A stretch of DNA of 7,584 bases, taken from contig CAZUMH010000125.1 in the NCBI GenBank assembly GCA_964621645.1, forward strand, positions 1-7,584, in the 5' to 3' direction. The position numbers and the translations under genes were made by a program. Origin of the DNA: CAZUMH01 sp964621645. GTDB taxonomy: Bacteria; Zhuqueibacterota; QNDG01; JAGLOF01. Within the stretch, counting starts at the first letter, position 1. Every line of letters starts with the position of its first letter. Of the stretch, positions 1 to 6,345 are shown in pieces. The notes beneath the pieces are model-generated. The model saw nothing but the letters and a program-made list of their open reading frames with translations, was not told the DNA's origin and ran no database searches.

Positions 1-321
1 TGTCCCTGGTGTTTTAAACTCCGGGATGAGGTCTTCAGCCAGAAGGCCTTTCAGGATTACGCCGCGAAGGATTTGGTTCTCATGGTGGCGGATTTCCCCA
101 GGAGAAAGGTAATCTCTTCCGATGTAAAGCAGCAGAATGAAACCTTGCTGCGCCGTTTCGGAATCAAGGGATTCCCCACCCTGGTGCTGCTTAATCCACA
201 GGGTGAGCTGGTAGCTAAAACCGGCTACCAGGAGGGAGGAGCCGAGCAATACGTGGCTCATCTGAAGGATTTGATCAAATCATATGAATCGAAGCAGAAG
301 GAAACAACAAAAGAGAAATGA
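1..321 (+). CDS. Thioredoxin-fold protein, 3' part of gene (5' end outside window)
   Basis: The frame is open from base 1 and ends in TGA at 319-321, giving 106 visible residues. The first four are C-P-W-C, the redox-active CxxC of the thioredoxin fold in the C-x-W-C form common in small periplasmic or cytoplasmic thioredoxin-like proteins (Thioredoxin_7 type). The frame continues with EVFSQKAF and DFPRRK, and then GFPT, whose proline at fragment residue 59 is the cis-proline facing the active site. The end is a charged, lysine-rich tail. The likely role is thiol-disulfide exchange or reduction of protein disulfides. The N-terminus is missing, so I cannot tell whether it has a signal peptide, and hence where it acts. 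An internal ATG at 73 is not the real start because it would remove the CxxC. The gene is convergent with the DUF4416 gene, and the two share a hairpin terminator. Confidence 0.88.
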   Translation, partial: CPWCFKLRDEVFSQKAFQDYAAKDLVLMVADFPRRKVISSDVKQQNETLLRRFGIKGFPTLVLLNPQGELVAKTGYQEGGAEQYVAHLKDLIKSYESKQKETTKEK

Positions 322-350
322 GTTCCATAACCGAATTCATAGTTCCCATA

Positions 351-379
351 AAACGGCCCCGTATTCATCGGGGCCGTTT
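351..379. terminator. Bidirectional intrinsic terminator between convergent genes
   Basis: There is a perfect 11-bp inverted repeat: the left arm at 351-361 starts AAACGGCCCC, the loop is 7 nt (362-368), and the right arm at 369-379 ends GGGGCCGTTT. The arms carry A and T runs at their outer ends, so RNA from either strand ends the stem in U residues. It lies 29 bases past the thioredoxin stop and abuts the TGA of the DUF4416 gene, as expected for a terminator serving both. The U tracts are short and interrupted (TTTCATTTGTT on plus, TTTTATG on minus), so efficiency is uncertain. Confidence 0.8.
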
Positions 380-900
380 CATTTGTTCCGCTGTTCCTTG
401 TAAATACTGCGGACCTTAAGAAAGAAATCGTTATAGACACCTTCCTTGAAATCGGGAAAGCTCCAGGGATAGGTCAGAAACTTACCTTTGCGGTAGAACA
501 TGGTTAAATCGGCCCAGATACCGTGTGACAGATAGATCTTTTGACCGTTGTACTTTGCGGAGGCCAGCACGATTTTATCGTAATCCAGATATCCCGGATC
601 GATATTCACTTTGCGCTTGCCGCCTTCTTCCAGATGGTTCTCTATTTCATTACAGGCCAGCTTTATCTCAGCCAGTTTGTCTGGACCAACCAGCTGTTCG
701 AAAGAGATAAAGGCGCGGTAGATCGGTTGCCCCATCTCGGGCACGTAGTAGTCCGAGACCCGGAACGGGAACTCCCGGCTCTCGGCATCTACCGATCCAT
801 AACAGTCTTTCAGATGGTCGACGGCCTTTGCCAGCTTGTCTCTGCTGGAATAGAGCAGGCCGGCGAACAGCTTCACTTTCTCCGCTTCTTCAGGAATCAT
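379..900 (-). CDS. DUF4416 family protein
   Basis: This is a 173-residue protein recognised as DUF4416, a conserved bacterial family of unknown function. The match covers nearly the whole length: an N-terminal VKLFAGLLYSS segment, SREFPFRVSDYYVPEMG (about 41-57), a central FISFEQLVGPDKLAEIK, then VNIDPGYLDYDKIVLAS (about 98-114) and a C-terminal KFLTYPWSFPDF. There is no signal peptide or membrane helix, so it is probably cytosolic. The ATG at 900-898 overlaps the TGA of the upstream NAT-like gene (ATGA, 4 bases), which points to coupled translation. A purine-rich GAGGGGGG (915-908) lies 7 bases upstream as a ribosome binding site. It is the last gene of the kinase/NAT-like/DUF4416 operon. 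I assign no biochemical function. Confidence 0.85.
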   Translation of the reverse strand: MIPEEAEKVKLFAGLLYSSRDKLAKAVDHLKDCYGSVDAESREFPFRVSDYYVPEMGQPIYRAFISFEQLVGPDKLAEIKLACNEIENHLEEGGKRKVNIDPGYLDYDKIVLASAKYNGQKIYLSHGIWADLTMFYRKGKFLTYPWSFPDFKEGVYNDFFLKVRSIYKEQRNK

Positions 901-1763
901 TCCGTTACCCCCCTCACTGTTCCGTCCTTTTCAAACCGTTCCCTTCTCAGGACCAGTGTTTCCAGGGCTTCTTCGATGAATTGTTTCTCGATACCGAAAC
1001 GCTGTCTCACCACGGTCTTAAGGTTTCTCCGGATGTTGTAATTCTTCTTCTCCTCACCCCGGGTCTCCCTCATGAAGGTCCGGTGAATATAGATCATGCT
1101 TTCCTCATCCACCCTGGTGAGACAGATATTATTCATCGAGTTAAGCGTGAAAGAATGCAGCCAATGATCAAGAAATATATCACCGCTCACCGGCTGATCG
1201 AAAAAACTGTAGCGCCACTTCCGCTCTTTTCCCGTAAAGGAATAGACTTCTACCAATCCATACTGCTGGTTCACGATCAGTTCCAGGCCGCTGCTGCGGG
1301 AGCGGTATAATCTTCCCCCCTGGTTTGTCAGGGGAACAGGCTTGTTTACCAGATACCCCGGATCCACCAGGAACTTTCCCTGGGGAAGCGTCACTACCAA
1401 AGCGCAGTGGATATTTCTGCCGGAGCGCATATCGGCCATCACGATGTAGGAATCAAAATCATAATAACTGAGCACGGTATGAAGCAGGAAACTCAAGGAG
1501 AAACAGGTGCCGCCCAGCCTGTTTTTCTCGTGACCTTCCATGACCTCCCCGGGCAGACGGAGCATCTGTATATTAGGCCGGTCCAGGCCGAGCTTGATAA
1601 TTTTACTGAGATTTTCATAGGGCAGTTTTGCGAAATCCCTGGTGATGCAGGAAAGCAGTGCGTAAGGGTCCAGATGTTCCTGTATACGGTATAAGGATGA
1701 AAATCTCCGGGCTCCGGCGAAATGAGCCTCAGGGATCAGGACTTCTCGTGCGGTTGTATTCAT
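897..1763 (-). CDS. Arylamine N-acetyltransferase-like protein
   Basis: This 288-residue protein resembles the arylamine N-acetyltransferase (NAT) family, whose cysteine protease-like fold moves an acyl group from acyl-CoA through a catalytic Cys to an amine or hydroxyl. The full triad can be placed: Cys87 in GGTCFSL, His119 in NIHCALVV and Asp134 in FLVDPGY. The N-terminal LPYENLSKI (47-55) matches the family's PFENL segment. The length suits a NAT (about 260-290), but the sequence around the Cys (RLGGTCF rather than RGGYCFE) and the C-terminal third, rich in Arg/Glu, diverge. The natural acceptor may therefore not be an arylamine; related enzymes also close amides in secondary metabolism. 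There is no signal peptide. The ATG at 1763 lies 15 bases after the kinase stop with no clear Shine-Dalgarno, so translation may depend on ribosomes finishing the kinase. Downstream it overlaps DUF4416 by 4 bases. Confidence 0.8.
   Translation of the reverse strand: MNTTAREVLIPEAHFAGARRFSSLYRIQEHLDPYALLSCITRDFAKLPYENLSKIIKLGLDRPNIQMLRLPGEVMEGHEKNRLGGTCFSLSFLLHTVLSYYDFDSYIVMADMRSGRNIHCALVVTLPQGKFLVDPGYLVNKPVPLTNQGGRLYRSRSSGLELIVNQQYGLVEVYSFTGKERKWRYSFFDQPVSGDIFLDHWLHSFTLNSMNNICLTRVDEESMIYIHRTFMRETRGEEKKNYNIRRNLKTVVRQRFGIEKQFIEEALETLVLRRERFEKDGTVRGVTE
908..915 (-). promoter_or_regulatory. Ribosome binding site of the DUF4416 gene
   Basis: On the minus strand this reads GAGGGGGG, seven bases before the ATG at 900. 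It lies inside the last codons of the NAT-like gene and supports the overlapping ATGA start. Confidence 0.5.
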
Positions 1764-1778
1764 CGTTGCTGGCGGTGC

Positions 1779-4508
1779 TCAGGAGGGTGCTTTCTCAGAG
1801 GGATGCAATATCTCGGTAAGCGTTTTCAGCAGTTTGTACACAGTATAGGGTTTTTGCAGATAACTGTATCCCTTCTCCTGAATTTCGGTCCACTGGGACT
1901 TATGATCAGTATACCCGCTGCTGAGGAGAATGGGCAGGTCCGGATGGGATCTGCGGAATTCATCCGCCAATTCGATTCCGGTGCCGTCCGGCAGAACAAC
2001 ATCGCTCAAAATCAGATGAAGCGAATCCGCATGCCTCTCGAACTGGTGCACCGCCTCTGAGACCGATCCGGCGGTAATCACCTCGTAGCCGTATTCCACC
2101 AGCGCTTTGGTGGCAAACTGCCGTACCCCCACTTCATCCTCTACCAGAAGAATTCGCTCACCGTTGGATTTATATTTTCCAATATAGCGTTGATCGTGTT
2201 TTTCATCGTCCCCGACATCCTCACAGCTCGGGAAATAGAGACGAAACGCGGTGCCTCTCCCCTGTTCGCTTTCCACCTCGATCCAGCCGTGGTGCTGTTT
2301 GACAATACCGTAAACGACAGACAGCCCCAGACCGGTACCTTTCCCCGTCCCCTTGGTGCTGTAAAAAGGCTCAAAGATACGCTGTCTGGTCTCTTCGTCC
2401 ATGCCGGTACCCGTATCGGCCACAGTCAGTCTGACATATTTTCCCATCTTGGCCTCGGGACAATTTTGGCAATTCGCTTCATCGATCTCAACATTATGGG
2501 TCGCAATGGTAAATTTACCTCCCTCAGGCATAGCGTCACGGGCATTTACCGAGAGATTCATAATAACCTGTTCCATATTGGAACGATCAGCCGAAATCTG
2601 CCAAACCGGTTCTTCGATATCCATGCTGATACCGACGTCCTCTCCGATGAGCCGGTGCAGCATCTTAAGCAGGTCTTCGATTATCTTGTTCAAGTTCAAC
2701 GTCGTCAGCCGCATAGGTTTTTTACGGCTGAAAAGCAGGAGCTGGCTGGTCAGCTCCGCCGCCCTGACTGAGGCTTTGTTTATTTCATCTAATTCGGTGA
2801 AAAGAGGATCTTTTTCTTCTAAACGGAGCATGGCCAGGTCGGTGCTTCCCTGGATGACGGTGAGCAGATTATTGAAATCGTGTGCCACTCCGCCGGCCAA
2901 AATTCCGATGGCCTCCATCTTCTGGGCCTGCAACAGCTGTTCCTGGATAATACCCTTTTCCGTTTCAGCCATTATCCGCTTGGTAATATCGTGGGCGACG
3001 CCTATTAAACCGACCGGCTCCTCATCATCTACTTTGAACTTGGAAAGTGAAACGCTCATCCAGACGCGATCGCCGCCTTTTGAGTAAAATTCTATCTCCA
3101 TCACTCTGTTCTCATCATCCGGCTCTGTTTTGGAAGCCTTGATTAAAAAATTATTGAAGAAATCCAGGGCCAGAGCAGTGGATTCCTTGGTACAGAGATC
3201 TTTAATATCGAGAGCGAGAAATTCTTCTATCGAATACCCCAGAATGTTACTTACTGAAGGGGTGACAAAAGTGAATCTCAGATCCTGATCCATAATCCAT
3301 ATAATATCATAGATATTTTCAGCCAGGAGCCGATAGCGGGTCTCACTCCGTTTGAGCGCGGCGGCTGCCTTAAGCGATTCGGTGATGTCCCTGATAATGC
3401 CCTGGTACCCGATAACCAGCCCGTCACCGGCTTTGCGTGTAATGGTATTTATCAGACAGTCCCGCAAAGTACCGTCTTTGGTTTTCATGCGTACTTGTAC
3501 ATCCGCGATATCGCCCTTATAGACGATCCTCTTTTCCAGCTCGTCCCAGATACCCTCCTCTGGAAAGAGATCACGAATGTTCATGCTCACCATCTCGCTC
3601 TGGCTGTAACCAAACATCTTCTGCATGGCGGGATTGGTCAATACAATATCACCTGATCTGGCCATGATATAAATTGCGTCATGAGAGTGCTCGAACAGTT
3701 CCCGGTAACGCTTCTCACTGCGACGCAGCGCCTCTTCGGCCAGTTTCCTTTGCATGATATCATGAAATACCAAAACGACGCCGTTGATCTCTCCCGAATC
3801 TTCTTTCACCGGGGCCAGACTGGCATCAATGTGAATCTCGCGTCCGGCGGAAGAGATCAGCTGCAGGCTGTCAACAAGTTCAATCAGTTGACCGTCTGCC
3901 AGCACTTCCCTGGCCATGGTCTCAAGCGTCTTTCCTTCTTTTCCCTTGATGATCCGAAAGAACTCGGTTAATTTTTTCCCGACCATATCTTTTTGGGTTC
4001 TTCCGGAGAGCATGATAACATATGGATTAATAAAGGTGATATTAAGACGCTTGTCCGCGACGATAACCCCGTCGCCCAGGCTGCGGAAGGTGGTGGTAAG
4101 ACGGGTGGCATTGTCCCGCAGCTGCTTTTCCATCTTAAACTTATGCAGCGCCATTTCAACTGCGGTTTGAAGCTCGATATCTTCGAAGGGCTTGACCAGG
4201 AACCCAAAAGGCTCGGTCATCTTGGCTTCTTCCAGCGTTTGGTCATCGGTATGAGAGGTAAGATAGACAACGGGGACTTCCCGGTGTTTATTCAATTCCT
4301 TGGTAACATCAACACCGGACATTTTCCCTTTAAGCACAATATCCATAAGGACGAGATTCGGCCTCTTCTCTTCCACCAGAGCGAGTGCCTCTTGTCCGTT
4401 TTTAGCGATTCCGACGACATCATACCCTAAAAAACGCAGACTGTTCCTCAAATCCACAGCCACCACCGGTTCGTCTTCCACCACGAGTATCTTCGTTCGT
4501 GTAGTCAT
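1779..4508 (-). CDS. Hybrid sensor histidine kinase, REC-PAS-PAS-PAS-HisKA-HATPase-REC
   Basis: This is a 909-residue soluble two-component kinase. Order: receiver 1 (about 5-122; acidic pair E11/D12, phospho-acceptor D56, T84, K106 in LVKPF); PAS 1 (133-252); PAS 2 (262-378, linker RRSEKRYRELFE); PAS 3 (384-512, linker KRSETRYRLL); HisKA (about 530-598) with H543 in VAHDFNN; HATPase (about 640-760) with N655 in the N box, DTGTG (698-702), FEPFYSTK and GKGTGLGLS; receiver 2 (785-903; E790/D791, D836, S863/S864, K886). All phosphotransfer and ATP-binding residues are present, so it should be active. No transmembrane helix is visible, so it probably senses a cytosolic signal through the PAS domains, with receiver 1 likely letting another kinase modulate it. 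There is no DNA-binding output, and no Hpt protein or partner regulator in the window. The ATG at 4508 follows a weak AGAAAGGG site. It is the first gene of the tight operon with the NAT-like and DUF4416 genes. Confidence 0.95.
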   Translation of the reverse strand: MTTRTKILVVEDEPVVAVDLRNSLRFLGYDVVGIAKNGQEALALVEEKRPNLVLMDIVLKGKMSGVDVTKELNKHREVPVVYLTSHTDDQTLEEAKMTEPFGFLVKPFEDIELQTAVEMALHKFKMEKQLRDNATRLTTTFRSLGDGVIVADKRLNITFINPYVIMLSGRTQKDMVGKKLTEFFRIIKGKEGKTLETMAREVLADGQLIELVDSLQLISSAGREIHIDASLAPVKEDSGEINGVVLVFHDIMQRKLAEEALRRSEKRYRELFEHSHDAIYIMARSGDIVLTNPAMQKMFGYSQSEMVSMNIRDLFPEEGIWDELEKRIVYKGDIADVQVRMKTKDGTLRDCLINTITRKAGDGLVIGYQGIIRDITESLKAAAALKRSETRYRLLAENIYDIIWIMDQDLRFTFVTPSVSNILGYSIEEFLALDIKDLCTKESTALALDFFNNFLIKASKTEPDDENRVMEIEFYSKGGDRVWMSVSLSKFKVDDEEPVGLIGVAHDITKRIMAETEKGIIQEQLLQAQKMEAIGILAGGVAHDFNNLLTVIQGSTDLAMLRLEEKDPLFTELDEINKASVRAAELTSQLLLFSRKKPMRLTTLNLNKIIEDLLKMLHRLIGEDVGISMDIEEPVWQISADRSNMEQVIMNLSVNARDAMPEGGKFTIATHNVEIDEANCQNCPEAKMGKYVRLTVADTGTGMDEETRQRIFEPFYSTKGTGKGTGLGLSVVYGIVKQHHGWIEVESEQGRGTAFRLYFPSCEDVGDDEKHDQRYIGKYKSNGERILLVEDEVGVRQFATKALVEYGYEVITAGSVSEAVHQFERHADSLHLILSDVVLPDGTGIELADEFRRSHPDLPILLSSGYTDHKSQWTEIQEKGYSYLQKPYTVYKLLKTLTEILHPSEKAPS

Positions 4509-4596
4509 TCAACCCTTTCTGTCAAGAAAAAATGGCGGTCTCCACTTCAAATATAGCAAATTCTTTGCCATCTCTGAAGAAATAATCAGTAATCAT

Positions 4597-5193
4597 TTAC
4601 AGGTCGGCGATGGTTTTCAGGTTTTTATAAAAGCCATCAGCTTCACGATACAGTAACCCTGCCATCCCCATGACTCTGGCAGTTTCGATATTTTCTCTGC
4701 TGTCATCGATGAACAAACATTCTTCCGGGACGATTTTCATCGCGTCCAACGCTTTCATATACAGTTCGGGTGATGGTTTTAAATATCCCAGTTTGAATGA
4801 ATAAAAAGTGAAATCAAAATATTTCATAAAATCGAAATTCTTCTCGATATAGTCGATATGCATTTCATTTGTGTTTGAAAGAATTGCCAGGGTATATCTC
4901 TTTCTCAATCCTGGCAGTAATCTTGTTAACGTTTTGTTCTCACTGAACATATCCTGCCAAATTCTAATCAGACAGGAATCCTCAGTGTTAATACCGAGAT
5001 GGTGACGAAGCTGCCGGAAAAAAGTCACCGTATCAATGTGTCCCATTTCATACTGATTTTTAACATCCGATACGAAAAAAGCATCAATATCTCTTTCCTC
5101 CAGATTAGGAATTTGGCTCTGTATATTTCTCTTGGCCCTGGTGGAATCAATATGAAGCAGCACTCCTCCCAAGTCAAAAATAATCGCTTTCAT
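4597..5193 (-). CDS. HAD superfamily hydrolase, subfamily IA (YihX-like phosphatase)
   Basis: This 198-residue protein carries all four HAD motifs: motif I FDLGGVL with nucleophile D7, motif II LSNTN (S106), motif III lysine K139 in LKPSPELY, and motif IV FIDDSRENI (D163/D164). A helical cap insert lies at about 15-90. The second motif I Asp is replaced by Gly (DLG rather than DxD), as in the FDLG branch that includes E. coli YihX, a glucose-1-phosphate phosphatase. The reaction is probably hydrolysis of a small phosphomonoester, but the substrate cannot be read from sequence. There is no signal peptide. The ATG at 5193 follows GGGTGA (5206-5201) at 7-base spacing. By my rough count the gene is near 38-39% GC, clearly below the neighbouring kinase and transporter genes. 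It lies 88 bases upstream of the kinase on the same strand and may or may not be cotranscribed with it. Confidence 0.9.
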   Translation of the reverse strand: MKAIIFDLGGVLLHIDSTRAKRNIQSQIPNLEERDIDAFFVSDVKNQYEMGHIDTVTFFRQLRHHLGINTEDSCLIRIWQDMFSENKTLTRLLPGLRKRYTLAILSNTNEMHIDYIEKNFDFMKYFDFTFYSFKLGYLKPSPELYMKALDAMKIVPEECLFIDDSRENIETARVMGMAGLLYREADGFYKNLKTIADL

Positions 5194-5199
5194 CCCTTT

Positions 5200-5207
5200 C
5201 TCACCCT
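5200..5207 (-). promoter_or_regulatory. Ribosome binding site of the HAD hydrolase gene
   Basis: On the minus strand this reads AGGGTGAG, whose GGGTGA core pairs with the 16S rRNA tail and lies 7 bases before the ATG at 5193. It supports that start. Confidence 0.55.
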
Positions 5208-5421
5208 GTCAATCCAATAACAAATATGGAGAAGTAAAGCCAACCACGCGCCTCGTCGGAATTTCATCCCAAATGATTAACACCGTTCATACTAAAATAA
5301 TTGTTCCCGATATATGCGGCAAAGGCATTTTCCCCTTGAGGGTATATTATTCCTGTTCCTGAATACGGAAGAGATTTGTTACTCCCCGAAGAGTAAAAAA
5401 TTTCTTTTGGCGAGAAATGAT

Positions 5422-5448
5422 TTGTCTGACCTGTCAATTTTTTATACA
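5422..5448 (+). promoter_or_regulatory. Possible sigma70-type promoter of the TauE/SafE gene
   Basis: A TTGTCT (5422-5427) and a TATACA (5443-5448) stand 15 bases apart in an AT-rich stretch; shifting the -35 box one base left (TTTGTC) gives 16. Transcription would start near 5455, after the upstream ATG at 5417 and about 28 bases before the ATG at 5483, which favours the latter as the true start. The spacing is short and the match is imperfect, so this is tentative. Confidence 0.3.
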
Positions 5449-5482
5449 TTTATTGAACACGCTGACGAAAATTGGTGCCTCT

Positions 5483-6253
5483 ATGACTGATGCCGCTCAA
5501 ATTATCATACTCTTTTTAATCGGCTGTCTGGCCGGATTTATCAACGTCAACGCCGGAGGTGGATCATCACTCACTCTGCCGGCACTGATCTTTCTCGGAT
5601 TGGAAAGCTCAGTAGCCAACGGTACCAACCGTATCGCTATTCTGATCCAGAATATCTTCGCCATTACTTCATTCAAGAAGGAAAAGGTCTCTGATTTCAA
5701 AAACAGCATCATTCTGTCACTTTTCACGTTACCCGGCGCAGTAGTAGGCGCTCTGGCAGCAGTAAGAATCGATGACCTGCTTTTTAAACGAATTCTGGGA
5801 ATCGTGATGATCGGCATCGTCCTCTCAATCGTATTGGGAAAGAGAGGCAAGCAAAGCAGCAACACCGCTCCGAGTCAACGGCCCCGCTGGCTCCTCTACG
5901 CCAGTCTCTTCGGGATCGGCTTCTATGGCGGGTTTCTTCAGGTTGGAGTGGGATTTCTCATTATGGCGGCGCTTTATCATCTAATGCAGACCAGCCTGGT
6001 GAGGGTCAATATGCATAAGGTATTTATTATTTTTATCTACACAATTCCGGCCCTGATAATATTTATATCCACCGGCAATGTCAATTGGGGCCTGGGCCTG
6101 ACGCTGGCGGCGGGAAACAGCCTTGGGGCCTGGTGGGGAGCCCGGGCAGCGGTGAAAGGCGGTGAGAAGGTGATCCGCATCATTCTGATAGTCGCCATTC
6201 TCATCATGGCCGCAAAACTTCTTGGAACTGAAACACTTTTCCTCACGCGGTAA
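5483..6253 (+). CDS. TauE/SafE (TSUP) family membrane transporter
   Basis: From the chosen ATG this is a 256-residue polytopic inner-membrane protein of the TauE/SafE (formerly DUF81) family, whose members export sulfite, sulfoacetate or related sulfur anions or organic acids. About eight hydrophobic segments are seen. The family's duplicated pattern appears twice: GFINVNAGGGSSLTLPAL (19-36), followed by NGTNR (46-50), and GFYGGFLQVGVGFLIMAAL (146-164), followed by VNMHK (175-179). A hydrophilic loop lies at about 119-136. The frame is open further upstream to an ATG at 5417, but that adds a 22-residue stretch unlike the family N-terminus and overlaps a possible promoter; neither start has a strong ribosome binding site. 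The gene stands alone, divergent from the HAD gene and convergent with the CDF gene, so the substrate cannot be inferred from neighbours. Confidence 0.88.
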   Translation: MTDAAQIIILFLIGCLAGFINVNAGGGSSLTLPALIFLGLESSVANGTNRIAILIQNIFAITSFKKEKVSDFKNSIILSLFTLPGAVVGALAAVRIDDLLFKRILGIVMIGIVLSIVLGKRGKQSSNTAPSQRPRWLLYASLFGIGFYGGFLQVGVGFLIMAALYHLMQTSLVRVNMHKVFIIFIYTIPALIIFISTGNVNWGLGLTLAAGNSLGAWWGARAAVKGGEKVIRIILIVAILIMAAKLLGTETLFLTR

Positions 6254-6345
6254 TGATCCCTCATAATGTACCGCTCTATCACTCCGATCTTTTCACGAAA
6301 TATTCATGATTTAGGGATGATGAATGCTGACCGGGTGGCGCTGTC

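Larger units (their letters stand above)
5194..5482. other. AT-rich divergent intergenic region
   Basis: This stretch of about 290 bases separates the HAD gene (minus) from the TauE/SafE gene (plus) and must hold the promoters of both. A rough count over 5221-5460 gives about 38% GC. It contains a small hairpin, TTACTC-CCCGAA-GAGTAA (5379-5396), and an AT-rich run at about 5394-5455. A 61-codon minus-strand frame (5449-5264) shows no recognisable family and no ribosome binding site, so I do not call it a gene. I see no tRNA, repeat or riboswitch-like structure that I can name. Confidence 0.6.

Noticed and set aside
541..1310. Plus-strand reading frames at 541-1041 and 828-1310
   Set aside because: They lie opposite the DUF4416 and NAT-like genes, encode no recognisable motifs, and have no ribosome binding sites; they mirror the coding strand.
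2190..3087. Long plus-strand frames within the kinase gene
   Set aside because: They are opposite well-supported HisKA/HATPase/receiver coding sequence, and their translations show no family features.
4517..4526. TTGACA (minus strand) just before the kinase start as a -35 box
   Set aside because: It lies too close to the ATG, and no -10 box follows at 16-18 bases. A similar TTGACA before the HAD start fails for the same reason.
4556..4568. Hairpin GCAAA-TTC-TTTGC between the HAD and kinase genes
   Set aside because: The stem is only 5 bp and AT-rich with no U tract on the minus strand; it is too weak to call a terminator.
5497..5865. Minus-strand frame of 122 codons
   Set aside because: It is antisense to the TauE/SafE gene, and its composition is that of a reverse-complemented membrane protein.
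6254..6345. Possible terminator between convergent TauE/SafE and CDF genes
   Set aside because: Only short imperfect pairings are seen (ATTCAT/ATGAAT, ATCCCT/AGGGAT) with no T run, so no supported terminator.
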